Assembly (NCBI GenBank): GCA_023231475.1
Contig: JALJEE010000556.1
Location: forward strand, 1-64,000
DNA from: Seison nebaliae
Taxonomy: Eukaryota; Rotifera; Pararotatoria; Seisonacea; Seisonidae
Direction: 5' to 3'
Length of the DNA stretch: 64,000 nucleotides
Shown: one piece after another, positions 26,556 to 37,488 of the stretch
Layout of the letters: each line of letters starts with the position of its first letter
How positions within the stretch are numbered: position 1 is the first letter of the stretch
Notes under the pieces: generated by a model
Told to the model about the DNA's origin: nothing
Databases searched by the model: none
The model's input: only the letters and a program-made list of their open reading frames with translations
Program-made: the position numbers and the translations under genes

Positions 26556-29389
26556 TCACAATTTATTTAATAGTTGACGAAGATAATTGATGAATTTCTC
26601 ATCGAATTTCGATGGATTATGTGATTGATTAAGAAAAGAAAGATTGATGGCAATCCTCCACTGATATGACGTCCAGTTGCCATTATCAAATAATTCGATT
26701 AACCGCAAATATTGGAAACCTGACATAGAATTGTAATTAATCGTTTTATCTATAAAAAATGAAGTGAAGATGGTAAAGATGGAATGAGAATGAGAAGGAA
26801 GAAGATGTAACCGTGTGAAGTTAAATAAACGATTTGATCTTGTACTTCACTTCGTCGGAGTTGGGGAAGAATGAAACGAATATCGTTCTTCTTCACCAAT
26901 TCATTGTCTTTCAAATAATCGATGAATTGTAAATATAAATCTTTTCGAATGAAAATTTTCAAACATAAAAATTCCCTGTAATGTAATTTCCATTCATCAT
27001 TAACATCGATATTCGGACGAGATTGAGATAAGAGACAATTCTTCATAGAAGTTTTATTCTTCCGAATCATTTCGTTCTGCTCTGAACATGTTTTACACAA
27101 CTCTAATGAATCGAGTGGTGAATAACCACCAAATTGCATGAACAGATATTTATAATAATTCAATGGAATATCAATCGATAATGTGGACAATAAGTGTTGA
27201 ATGGACGGATCGAGTTGATGATGAACACAAATGAAATCAGAGTTGTCGATTGGTCCTGGTTCACAACCACTCAATAACCGTTTTAACCATCGTACTGATA
27301 TTTGAGCGGTTGTCTGATGATCATAAGTGAAATTTATGTCTCTCAAATATTTGTTAAGAAGACTACGACATAAAATCAAGTTTGGTGGGGTACTCTTCCG
27401 ATAGAATAACATGAATGTCCGTTTGAAACGGAAATAATTTTTGACGTCTATTTCCGTTGCATTAATCAAAACCGTTCGAATACGATGATCATTATACTCG
27501 ATCCAATCATTGTTATTGTTGCGGACATAAGAGATATAATGACCATTTCCAATCTTCATACAATCTTTATGACATACCACACTCTTCAACTCGTAAATGG
27601 TGGAGAGATTGGGTTGTCGATCGGGAGTGACAAGAAATGGAGATAAATCAAACTTATCCATCACAATATCAATTCCTGTATCATTGTTTTTCTCCGTGTA
27701 AGGTAGGAGACATGAAGACGATGAATCCACTTCTGATAATAAATGGTCTTGTAAATGAGTAGATGATGGAATTGTATCAGGAATCGGACGAAAACCAGCT
27801 TCTGATCTCTTCAAATGTAAAACGAGAATTTGTGGCAATTTCTCTAATTTAATACATCGATCAGCATCTTGCAAACATTTGCAGTGAGGACAATAATATT
27901 GATTTTCGTTAATGAGACATTCTTTGTCACAAAACTTTTGAAGACAATGATAAATGTTGACGATATCTTTCGAATGACGATTTTCTGCCATTGAAATTTG
28001 GGTGAATAATCGGAAGAAACTATAAATGAATGGGAGAAGATAATTGAAGAGTGAGATTAGATGACATTGGATAAATGAGAAGAGTTGAATGTAAAATGGA
28101 TTCAAATAATTTTCAAGGGACCAATTCACTTTCTGTTCCAAATCTCGACATCTTTCCACTTCCTCATCATCATCATCCTCTTCCCATTCATCATTACTCT
28201 TCACTTTACAATGTCTCATTTCTTCACTATTGGGAATTGAGAGTGATAAATCGAGAAATGTTTCCGATTTCGTAGAAGTGAATCCACATTTCTTACAAAG
28301 AATATTGGATTGAAATTCTCCTTCGAATAATTCGCGAAATTTCGATCGAGTCAACACTTGTTCGTCATCCGTCTCACCATCAATGTGATGAAGAAGGTTA
28401 ATGAATTTTCTTAGATAGATGAAAGAATAATTTCCATCAACATGATCTCCATTGATTGTCTTCTCAGAAAATATGTCGATGAGTCGATTCTTTTCATTTT
28501 CATTCACTGAATAATATCGTGAATTGATTTTAATTTCCATTTCTCTTAGAATCATTTCGAACTGGATGAAAATACGATAACGATCGTTTGAATTGTATGC
28601 GAAATCTTTTAAAGAATTTTCATAATTTCCAAATTGTTCCGAATTCACAAACAACGACCATAAATTGTCGACTTCATCTTTGGATTCATTTTCAATGAAT
28701 CGATTAATTTGTCGCGTATAAAGTGGTTGGGGAATGTAGTCTATGAATAATTTCAATTGTTTATGAATCTCCAATAGACATAGATGAAATGACGATTGAA
28801 CAATGGAACATTCTTGATCGATTTCATCGATGAGATATCTTAAAAATTCTTGAGCATCTTCTTGTGAGTTGTGATAAAAGTTCGAATCTTTCAATAAGAT
28901 CTTTACCAATAAAATAATATGTTGTCGTCTATCTAATAAATTGGATGAGTCATAACACGATCGCCACATTCGATTAATGAAATGAGCGAGTGACAATGTT
29001 TTCAATTGATCTGACCGATTATAAAGTGGTCGGTAAGAAGAGAAACAATTCGCTTTCACCAATTCATTATACTCCATTTCATCTTCCGAATTATCGATTG
29101 ATAATTTGTGTGTAGTTAACATTGTCGGAATAGGTGGCAATGGTAAAGGATTCTCCTCTAATTTCTCATCTCTCTCTTTCCACTCACCATAATCTTGATC
29201 ATATTTCATCCAATCCCAATAATCGTTGATTTTCAGAAAAATGGGAAGTAGTTCACTATTGATCTCTTCGAAGATGGATAGACATTGAAGAACGGAAGAA
29301 ATATAACAAATCTGTCCATGATTCAGCACACCCACTGACAACTTCTCTTTTCGTTGTAACTCATCAACGATGATCGGATGACGAATCAT
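26556..29389 (-). CDS. Ubiquitin carboxyl-terminal hydrolase, USP20/33 type, without ZnF-UBP
   Basis: A cysteine protease that removes ubiquitin. Exons are 29389-26812 and 26749-26556 (923 residues, intron 62 bp). The Cys box is near the very N-terminus (LNHGQICYISSVLQCL, oxyanion Asn and catalytic Cys present). The His box is NGHYISYV, followed by WIEYND. A CxxC pair and YYCPHC form the finger region. A hydrophobic insert at about residues 430-460 precedes the second half, as in USP20/33. Two C-terminal DUSP-like regions follow (EPGPIDNSDFICVH and a second one running into the last exon). Vertebrate USP20 and USP33 begin with a ZnF-UBP domain; none is coded in the 480 bp upstream, so it is lost or on a distant exon. 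The start Met lies 18 codons before the Cys box. Confidence 0.9.
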
Positions 29390-29869
29390 TTCAATCTTTC
29401 ATTCAGATAAAGATATGACGGAAAATATGAAGACTATCCAGAAAAATAAATAGTTCTCAATATGCGCTTACAATTCAAATATTTCAAATAATTCATCATT
29501 CTCTTTTTCAATGTCATTCAACTTCATTCCATTCCATCAATTTTCGATACAATTCAAAAAAAAAATTTATTTTTGTTTATCTCAATTTCAATTCTTATTT
29601 ATTCCAACTCAACAAACGTTGTTAGTTTTCTATCCTCATTAATTCTCCATTTTATTATCAATCGTCAATTATCATAAGTGTACCGTTTTCTCTATTAAAA
29701 TTCATCCTATCGGAAATGTATTATAAATTGAATTAAATAGCGAATTGGGGAAAAAAATTTAAGAGAAGAGAAAAATGTTTATATTTGAATTTTGAATAGA
29801 GAAACTAGTAATTCCAATTGTTGTTGATTGATGACATTTAAATTATTTTAATTAATTTTCAGGTTCAAC
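29390..29869. other. Divergent 5' region between USP gene and small plus-strand gene
   Basis: AT-rich spacer holding both promoters. A splice acceptor (TTTTCAG ending at 29862) 7 bp before the next start codon shows that the plus-strand gene has a 5'UTR exon in or beyond this stretch. Confidence 0.5.
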
Positions 29870-30334
29870 ATGCGAAGAACTCATTGGAAAGATCGATTCC
29901 GAAAATTTTTCGGAATTCAGAAAAAAGTTTTCAACAAGAATTTTTCCAAATAAACTTTACATTTCATGAAATTTTAGGAAACAAATCAAATTGCTAAAGT
30001 GGAACGTCGTCGTAGTATCGATACGAGCCTTCTCCATGATAGTACTCCGTTTCATTCGACCCAAATCGAGAATCGAAAACGTTTGGGATCACTGCCGAGA
30101 TTGTGTAAAATAATTTCGGTGAAAAATTCAGAATATAAAAAGTTTATTCAGGGAATTGAGAACAAGAATGAGATGGATATGGTGAACATCAGACAAAAAA
30201 CAGGACATCATATGTCTGAATTCCCAATTGCCACCCGTCCAAATGAACAAGGGGAGAAACTTCTCGTCGTGAAAAATAGTGGCAATGAAAGATATGAAGT
30301 GTTTAATGTAGTAGCAACATTGAAAATGGATTAA
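29870..30334 (+). CDS. Small basic protein of unknown function
   Basis: Two coding exons, 29870-29926 and 29978-30334, joined over a 51-bp GT/AG intron give 137 residues starting MRRTHWKDRFRKFF. The start codon is just downstream of a splice acceptor, so a non-coding first exon is likely. The protein is basic with no membrane segment, signal peptide or known motif that I recognise. Predicted strands near the C-terminus (KLLVVKNS, EVFNVVATL) suggest a small folded domain. It is divergent from the USP gene. Confidence 0.6.
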
Positions 30335-30340
30335 TTTCAT

Positions 30341-30693
30341 TCAAATTCCAAAATTTTTTTTTCGTCGTCGAATATGAAGATGTTGAGAATGTGTCTCGAT
30401 AATTCAATAATTTATTCAACAAATTCAAATTTTCTTATTCATTGAACAATTTCAATTTTTTTTATTTATTGAACAAAATATTTTTCTTATAATTTATTCA
30501 ATTTCTTCCTTCATTCTAATTTTAATAAATATTCATTAAAATTATAAATAATTTCATTTTATTTTTAACGAAATAACACCTATAAAAATAATAATCAAAT
30601 AGAATAGCAATAAAACGAATATTTACATCTTTCCCATATTTCATGACAATTCCACAATACGATTATGATGACATATTCATTATTTTTCTCTCA
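30341..30693. other. 3' spacer
   Basis: AT-rich sequence with AATAAA-like words, between the small plus-strand gene and the 3' end of DNAJA3 on the minus strand. No gene seen. Confidence 0.6.
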
Positions 30694-32613
30694 TCATTTC
30701 TCATTCTTTGTCGATTTTTTATCAATTTTCTTCTTATTTGCAAGTTCTTCTTTCTCAACATTCTTTTTATTCGTCGTGGAATCGGATAACATGGAAATCG
30801 TCTTCTCATCCACTTGACGTGGATCGATCTGTGGATTGTGAATGAGGAATTTGATCTTTTCCCAAAGTTCTACCAGATGACGAGAAAGAAAGAGAAGTGT
30901 TAAGAAAAGAATTTTTTGATTTTTTGGAATAGTGTCAAGTTGTTATGGTTGGAGGAGGCGGAAGAAAAGTCGTATTGTTTCTCTTCCTCTTCAAATGCTT
31001 TCTCTCGATCCATTTGTCGAACATACTCATCTGAAGAATAGAAACGTAACACGAATTTTCAGGTAAAAATAAGATGTATTTGTTCAAAGTCTCCTCAACA
31101 ACAAACTCAACTTTCATCGCTGGGGATGAGAAAGAAAGAAAGAGAAAAATCATATTAACCGTTATGTTCATCTAATCCATTCACTTGACCATTCACGTCT
31201 GTTTCGGTCGCCGCTAACATCAACGATAATTTTTTTTGTTCTTCTGATAATTTACTGAAACAGAGAGAGAATTTGAGATAAATTATTTTTATGAGAAAAA
31301 GTTCACTTTGGCACTTTGATTTCCACATGAAGATAATGATCACCATAAGATGAGGAATAAACACTCTTAATTCCCTTACCGGTCAAACGGAATTTCGAAT
31401 GAGATTTCGTCAGTGCAGGAATTTTCAGTTCACTTTGTCCATACAATCCTCGAAAGCGAACCGTTCCACCTAACAGTGCTTGTCCAATCGTAATTTGAAC
31501 GTCCGAATGTAAATCGTCTTTTTCCCGCCGAAAATATTTTGACGGTTTCACTTTGAAAGTGATGAATATCTCCTGATTCTGTAAACCGTTGGACGATGGA
31601 ACGGCCACTCTCAATGTCTGTCCATTCGCCACACCAGCTGGAATGGCAACGGAAATTTTCCTACTCTGAACTGCTTTACCTTTCCCAAAACATTCGGAGC
31701 ATTTCCTCGGAATAATTTCACCTCGACCCTGACACGTTCGACAAGTCGTTCTCATGAAAAATGGTCCTTGTTGTAGACTTTCCATACCACTTCCATTGCA
31801 TGTTCGACATGTTTGTGGTGCATATCCAGGTGCACATTTATTACCGTTACATTTGGGACAAGTATCCACAACTTGAACGGTGACATCTTTGGTGAGACCT
31901 CGACAAGCTTCTTCGAATGACAAAGTCATCGAAATTTGAGATGTTGGCGAATGTGCGTCATAGGATTCCTCGTACTCATTGGAATTGAAGAAATCAGCGA
32001 ACGGATTTTGATTTGATGAACGTTGAGAACGATTATTTCGGAATGCATCACCAAAAATCGTTTTAAATAATTCCTCCGGATCTACCTGACTATGATATTG
32101 CCATGACTCATTCGTCGATTGATTTTGCCTTTGCCATTGTGATGCATGTGATGATTGACGTTGTTGTTGTTGTTGTTGTTGTTGTTGGGAAGTTCTTCCG
32201 AACATATCATATTGTTGTCGTCGATTATCGTCACTTAATACTTCATAAGCTTCAGAAATCTCTTGGAATTTCTTTGAAGCATTTTTATCATTTGGTTTGA
32301 CATCTGGATGATATTTCTTCGCCATATTATAATACGCTTTCTTTATATCGCGTTGAGAGGATTTTCGGTCAACTCCTAAAATTTTATAATAATCTCCACT
32401 TACCATCCCATGAGGAGTTGTGTTGGAAATTGATCGTTTCAGATCAACGAAACATTTATTAGAGGAAGGAGAAAGGGTGATAAATCCATTTGATGGAAAG
32501 GACGATAAATGGCGAATATGAGAAGTCGATTTGCCTATTGAAATGGAAGTGGCAAACGGTTGGAGAACAATAGTTCCGATTCGATGAGGAACTTGTTGAA
32601 AACATCGAAACAT
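30694..32613 (-). CDS. DNAJA3: Mitochondrial DnaJ homolog (DNAJA3/Tid1) with alternative last exon
   Basis: A mitochondrial co-chaperone that stimulates the Hsp70 ATPase. Main exons are 32613-31307, 31254-31160 and 31030-30900 (510 residues, TAA at 30900). Residues 1-70 look like a mitochondrial presequence. The J domain at about 75-140 has the HPD motif (KKYHPDVK); next come a polyglutamine run of nine, a G/F-poor linker, four CxxCxGxG-type zinc repeats at about 240-315 and the C-terminal substrate domains. The end [10 protein letters not shown] matches the family ending. A second last exon, 30869-30694, fits the same donor in phase and would give 525 residues with a Lys-rich tail; the start given here spans it. 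Human DNAJA3 also has alternative C-termini. Confidence 0.93.
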
Positions 32614-33426
32614 TTTCTATGAGTCTCTCACTAAAATAATTATTGAAAGAAATTTAACAGAAATCCATTGGAAATCTAATGCAACTCTCTATAACATTCG
32701 GTAATACACAAAAGCTTAAATTTTATTTCTTTCAAATAACGTCACCAACAACGGACCGTTTTTCAAATTACCCGCCAATCGAAATATCTTTATTGCTCAC
32801 TCAATTTTAACATTACTACAATAAAGACTTATACATTTAATGATCCTTCAACAAAAAGTTACTATGAATAATGAATTGGGCAAACAGATACTAATTCCCC
32901 ACCATTCCATCAATTTCTATTGAGCAGAAAGGAAAAACATGTCAAATTATTAATTTTTAATCGTTCTGAAAGGGAAAAAAATAATTGTTTGGCAATTCTC
33001 TCGGAATAAATCTCTTCCATGCTACGATTTCTTTCGAATACAATTGAACATAATGATATCAAAATAATTATGTAGTAGTATATATTAAGAGATGAAAACT
33101 TGTAATTCTTCAATTTTCATTTTTGAATGATTCAAAATACATTTTGAATATAGAAGAAGGAAATGATGAGGAATTAGTAGAAATGCATTTTGAACGTTCA
33201 GCCGAAAGTTCGAGAGAGACATAAAGATAAAAATGTCAAGAATGACAATAAGATTGAACTAGATTGACGTTTGATACTGGCGCATTTTCCAAATTAGGAA
33301 ACTAACTGACATTGATGTACAAGAGATAGACAGAATAAGATTTCTTTGTAATTCTGTAAATTGGACAATTTCCATTCGGTACGATCATTTCTTTCTCTCT
33401 CACGATTGTTTTGGAGGAAGTGAAAT
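32614..33426. promoter_or_regulatory. Divergent promoter region, DNAJA3 and MELK
   Basis: The 813 bp separate the start codons of two diverging genes and should hold both promoters and 5'UTRs. AT-rich; no distinct motif was identified with confidence. Confidence 0.5.
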
Positions 33427-35415
33427 ATGAATTTGTATAATGTGAACAATATAGGCGATAGTAGTCGGACGATTAACGGGAAGCATTCGGATTTATTCGG
33501 TCAGTATTATATCGGTGAGACGATTGGTTCAGGCGGTTTTGCCAAAGTCAAATGTGGTCAACACATCGCCACTAATATTGATGTGGCAATAAAGATCATG
33601 GATAAGGAATGTTTAGGAGATGATTTACATCGAGCTAAAGTGGAAATCGAGACATTGATGGATTTGCAACATCAACATATCTGTCGACTACTTCACGTGA
33701 TGGAGACGGAGAGTCGAATTTATTTAATAATCGAATATTGTAATGGTGGTGAATTGTTTGATTATATCGTGCAACATGATCGTTTAGATGAAAAAGAGAC
33801 GAGGAAAATCTTTCGTCAATTAATCAGTGCACTATCTTATATTCATGCGAAAGGTTATGCCCATCGAGATATCAAACCGGAGAATATTTTGTTGGACAGT
33901 GAACGGAATGTGAAACTGATAGATTTCGGTTTATGTGCCAATCCGTGTGGTGGATTGAATGCTAATAATTTGAGAACAGCTTGTGGATCACCAGCTTACG
34001 CTGCACCAGAATTGATTTCAGGGAAAGAATATAACGGCAGTTCCATCGATATGTGGAGTGCTGGAGTACTTTTATACACCGTTCTTTGTGGTTATTTACC
34101 ATTCGACCATGAGAATGCATCGAGAATTTATCATAAAATTTTGAATGAAGATTTTGATCGGCCTGCTCATCTCTCACCGAATGCTATCGATTTGATCAAT
34201 CGATTATTGGAGAAAGATCCATCGAAACGGTTGAAAATGAATGAAGTGATTATTCATCCTTTTATGACAGACGATGGGAACTCATCAATGGAATTCCATT
34301 CGGTTTATGATGGACAAGTTTCAGACGATGTTTTCGATTATCTTTCCCAACTCTACAAGATGTCGAGAGAAGAAGTAAAGGAAAGGGTTGTGGACGAGAA
34401 GAGAATTTTTCAGAAAGCTCGTCCAACACTCAACGATAATTGTCTGGCAAATATCACGATAGAAATGGACCATGAATCCGTCAATCGTCGACGTATTCGT
34501 GAACATTATAATCGAAACTTCTCTATAATCGAAAGGAGACGTTTGTGCACTTATGCTTATTCTCGTGCACTTCATTTCCATGCCAATACTTCCTACTTCA
34601 TGTCAACATTCAATATTCTCCACATGAAAATGTCATTGGATAAGAATTATCAACTGAAATTTCCTACCGACATTAGACGATCCATCGAATTATTCAATAA
34701 TCTCCGATCAATTTATCATGAAGGCGTTGGAGAAGTTCACTTGAATAAAAAACAAGTACCACCAGAAGCAAATCTTCTCCTTCCTAATCGATTTGTCACT
34801 CCAACGAAATATTCACAAATCGAACCCGACGAAAATCGGGAACCATTAACACCGAAAAAAATCGAAGTTTTCGGTGACGGAACAAATTCCATTTGTACTT
34901 TCTACACTCCAGCAATCCATTCGAATAAGAGTTCCACCAAACGAAGATTAGGCAAAGCGATGAATGCCATGAAGAATATAATTCATTGGGATCTCGAACG
35001 TACGCCCACTAATGGTAGAAATGGTCATTTCATTGAATGCAATTCAACCAACAAACCATCGAAACAATATTTCCATCAAACCACTAATGAATTGGAACAA
35101 AAGAAGAAACCGAGAAAGTTACGAGATACGAATAATATCGTCCCAATCAATCATAATGATAATGCCGATGATCTAAATTCGAAATTATTGTCAATCATCA
35201 CTTCATTACATCTCGATTGTTCACGTTGTTCTTACACCACTCGAATCTTCATCAAAGACGATTGGGGTAAAACGGTTTTAGCCTTCGATATGGAAATTGT
35301 TCAATTACCAAACAATTATTTTGGAGTGAAAGGTAAACGTGTAATTGGTGATATATGGAATTATAAAGGCACCTTTAAGAACATCATCCAAAAACTGGCA
35401 AACGTCACTTCTTAG
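33427..35415 (+). CDS. MELK: Maternal embryonic leucine zipper kinase (MELK)
   Basis: An AMPK-related Ser/Thr kinase linked to cell division. One exon, 662 residues, the usual family length. The kinase domain (about 25-280) has the Gly loop GSGGFAKVK, VAIK Lys, the HRDIKPEN catalytic loop, DFGLCANP and the activation segment ACGSPAYAAPEL typical of MELK. A UBA-like segment follows (VFDYLSQLYKMSREEV). The C-terminal KA1 domain (about 585-660) is recognisable by GKTVLAFDMEIVQLP and GDIWNYKGTF. All catalytic residues are present. The start ATG is the first in frame after the divergent promoter. Confidence 0.95.
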   Translation: MNLYNVNNIGDSSRTINGKHSDLFGQYYIGETIGSGGFAKVKCGQHIATNIDVAIKIMDKECLGDDLHRAKVEIETLMDLQHQHICRLLHVMETESRIYLIIEYCNGGELFDYIVQHDRLDEKETRKIFRQLISALSYIHAKGYAHRDIKPENILLDSERNVKLIDFGLCANPCGGLNANNLRTACGSPAYAAPELISGKEYNGSSIDMWSAGVLLYTVLCGYLPFDHENASRIYHKILNEDFDRPAHLSPNAIDLINRLLEKDPSKRLKMNEVIIHPFMTDDGNSSMEFHSVYDGQVSDDVFDYLSQLYKMSREEVKERVVDEKRIFQKARPTLNDNCLANITIEMDHESVNRRRIREHYNRNFSIIERRRLCTYAYSRALHFHANTSYFMSTFNILHMKMSLDKNYQLKFPTDIRRSIELFNNLRSIYHEGVGEVHLNKKQVPPEANLLLPNRFVTPTKYSQIEPDENREPLTPKKIEVFGDGTNSICTFYTPAIHSNKSSTKRRLGKAMNAMKNIIHWDLERTPTNGRNGHFIECNSTNKPSKQYFHQTTNELEQKKKPRKLRDTNNIVPINHNDNADDLNSKLLSIITSLHLDCSRCSYTTRIFIKDDWGKTVLAFDMEIVQLPNNYFGVKGKRVIGDIWNYKGTFKNIIQKLANVTS

Positions 35416-35734
35416 GGAAGATGAAAACGATCCTTTAATTTATTAATTCTGTTCTTTAAATTATTCAATTTTCATCATTTCTCTTTTGTATAAATCATTA
35501 TCAGTTTCTCTCATTCAATTCGCAATTTTTCATATAAATTTTTGTTGTCTATTATTCATTCACATTCAATAAGACTTTCTCCCAGTCTTTCATTTCATAC
35601 TCCATTAATCTTTTCCAAATCGAATTACATTTCAGTCAAACTCAGTAATTAGAAAATTGGATAGAATTGGATGGACATGTTCATATTTCCAATTCCTAAA
35701 TAAGAAAGGTAAATAAGAGTAACTAAAATATTAT
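35416..35734. other. 3' spacer between MELK and tRNA-Glu
   Basis: Holds the MELK 3'UTR and the downstream flank of the tRNA, including a TTTT pol III stop on the minus strand near 35726. No other gene seen. Confidence 0.6.
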
Positions 35735-35806
35735 CTCCCACGCCGGGAATTGAACCCGGGCGGTCTCCGTGAAAAGGCGAAATCCTAACTCCTAGACCAC
35801 ACGGGA
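35735..35806 (-). tRNA. tRNA-Glu (anticodon TTC)
   Basis: The 72-nt cloverleaf reads TCCCGTG at the 5' end and CGTGGGA plus discriminator G at the 3' end, with GGTCTAG box A and GGTTCAATTCC box B. The anticodon loop TTTTCAC has TTC. The anticodon stem TCGCC/GGAGA has one G-A mismatch in the middle, unlike the second copy at 37417. A short T run follows on the minus strand. Confidence 0.93.
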
Positions 35807-36149
35807 ATATTCTATTTCGAACTTTATTCTAAATATTTAAACGATTATAAATTTAAGTTGACAAAAATGCTATCCGCATAGTTTTTAACATATCCTGATT
35901 ATTTTATGAAAATTTGACATGAAAAAGGGAGAAAAAATTAATGTCTTCCTCGGTGTCAATAAAAAGTCGTAATTGATCGAGGTATTCGTCATCGAATTGT
36001 AGTGAGAAAGTAGAATCGTATGTGAAGATAAAATATTTGAAAACGGTAAAAGAACTGTCTCGAGATAACCCATAATATCTGATAGTATATGTGAAAGCAG
36101 AATGGTTGAAAAGGGTAGATTGGGGAAGAATGACTGACCAGTAAATCGA

Positions 36150-36740
36150 AATTGTTAAATTTAGCAATAAGAGAAAAAATACGACGGCACAAAAGAATGG
36201 GAAGTGGTAAGAAATTGACTCTTGAGAAAAGAAGTGATGAACGAAAAATGAAAAACCGTATCAGATTGAAGAACACGAATAAACTTGATGAGGAACTACA
36301 AATCATCGTAAAATACATCACACCAATCATCAATGAAGAAAGAATGTTCCACATAAATGATGAGTTACATTCCCACGAATTCAACGAAACAGAAATAACA
36401 GAAGCGTTCGCTCAGTTGAGAAGCTACTGTTCACATGGTTTTGATCAAATATGTTTACAACTATTGAAACATCTGAATAAAGAAAAAATCAATAAATTAA
36501 GAACATTTATAAACAATAACCTCAAATCGAATAAAATGCCCCAGGAAATATTCCAAAACATACTTTGATTTTTATCCCCAAAAAAGGAAAACCTGCCAAT
36601 GAAACGAAAAATCTTCGTCCAATATCAATTGATTCAACACCTTTAAAACTGATCAAAAAAATGATTTTTAACCGACCAGAGAAACAAACAAAATTCATCC
36701 TACTGTCATTCAGTTTTCAAAAGAGAAAACAATGTTAAAT
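36150..36740 (+). mobile_element. LINE (non-LTR retrotransposon) fragment, reverse transcriptase start
   Basis: Translated blocks fit the N-terminal part of a LINE reverse transcriptase: EITEAFAQLRSYCSHGFDQI (the usual KxxSAPGxDGI position), LKSNKMPQEIF, then IPKKGKPANETKNLRPIS and STPLKLIKKMI. A one-base frameshift near 36566 separates the first and later blocks, and no catalytic YxDD part follows. It is a short dead fragment; the clade could be I/R1/Jockey-like but is not certain. Confidence 0.8.
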
Positions 36741-36904
36741 GGCGACAATTTTCGTCAAACTTTTATGCCTGGCCAGAAAACAAGCCAAACAAAAAACATA
36801 AAATTTCAACAAAGTTTTGATAAATAATGGGTTTTTTATTATATTATTTTTGGTTAAACGTAAATTGAAGTACTTAACATTAAAATAATAAAATTATGCA
36901 ATTA

Positions 36905-37383
36905 ACCAACAATTACTCTTATTGTATCTTCAATAATAAAACAAAGTTTCCATTGATAATTATTAAGAGCTGTGTTTCTCTCAATTGGAACGCAAGTAGC
37001 AGATATTGACGAATGTAATTCACGACTTTCTTGCATTCAGCTATCATTTTTTTAATTTCAGCACTGGAATCGATACACTTTTTTAGTGGGATTTGATATG
37101 AGTGAATAATACAGCCGGAATGATTGTAATTTCTGAAAGCGACTACCACATTTGCCGCAGAATCAGAACAAATATTGACAATGTTCTTCTCAATGGAATA
37201 TCGTTCACGTAGTTCCTCCAGTTTTTCACCGATGCTTTGGGAAGTATGAGAAATGTTTAATGGAAGTATATCTGCACAAAATTTTAATATCTTTCCATCC
37301 GTACCCAAAATACCAATTAAAAATGCGATAAATCGTGAACGTACATGACTCCAGCAATCACTAGTTATGAGACAAAGTCCGAT
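36905..37383 (-). mobile_element. hAT-family DNA transposon fragment (ZBED-like transposase)
   Basis: On the minus strand a frame open across 37383-36919 matches the middle of a hAT transposase: TSDCW near the start, then ICSDSAANVVVAFRN (the catalytic-region TDNAxN block) and a CIIHSYQI stretch in place of the C..H.LxL motif. The DNA-binding zinc finger and the C-terminal dimerisation domain are missing, so it is inactive. The left end stops about 34 bp from the tRNA-Glu at 37417. Confidence 0.8.
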
Positions 37384-37416
37384 TTGTTAGTTAGAAAAAA
37401 GTTTTATTGAAGTTAT

Positions 37417-37488
37417 TCCCATGTGGTCTAGAGTTTAGGATTTCGCCCTCTCACGGCGACGGCCCGGGTTCGATTCCCGACGTGGGAG
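37417..37488 (+). tRNA. tRNA-Glu (anticodon CTC)
   Basis: The 72-nt cloverleaf has acceptor arms TCCCATG and CGTGGGA, discriminator G, a perfect anticodon stem TCGCC/GGCGA around CTCTCAC, and box B GGTTCGATTCC. One C-A mismatch closes the T stem. A TTTTTT pol III terminator follows at 37492-37497. Confidence 0.95.

Noticed and set aside
30935-31160. Third alternative DNAJA3 end using the acceptor before CGATGAAAG (about 31120)
   Set aside because: It is in frame, but the encoded tail ending in a Pro/Thr run has no likeness to DNAJA3 ends and looks like intron text.
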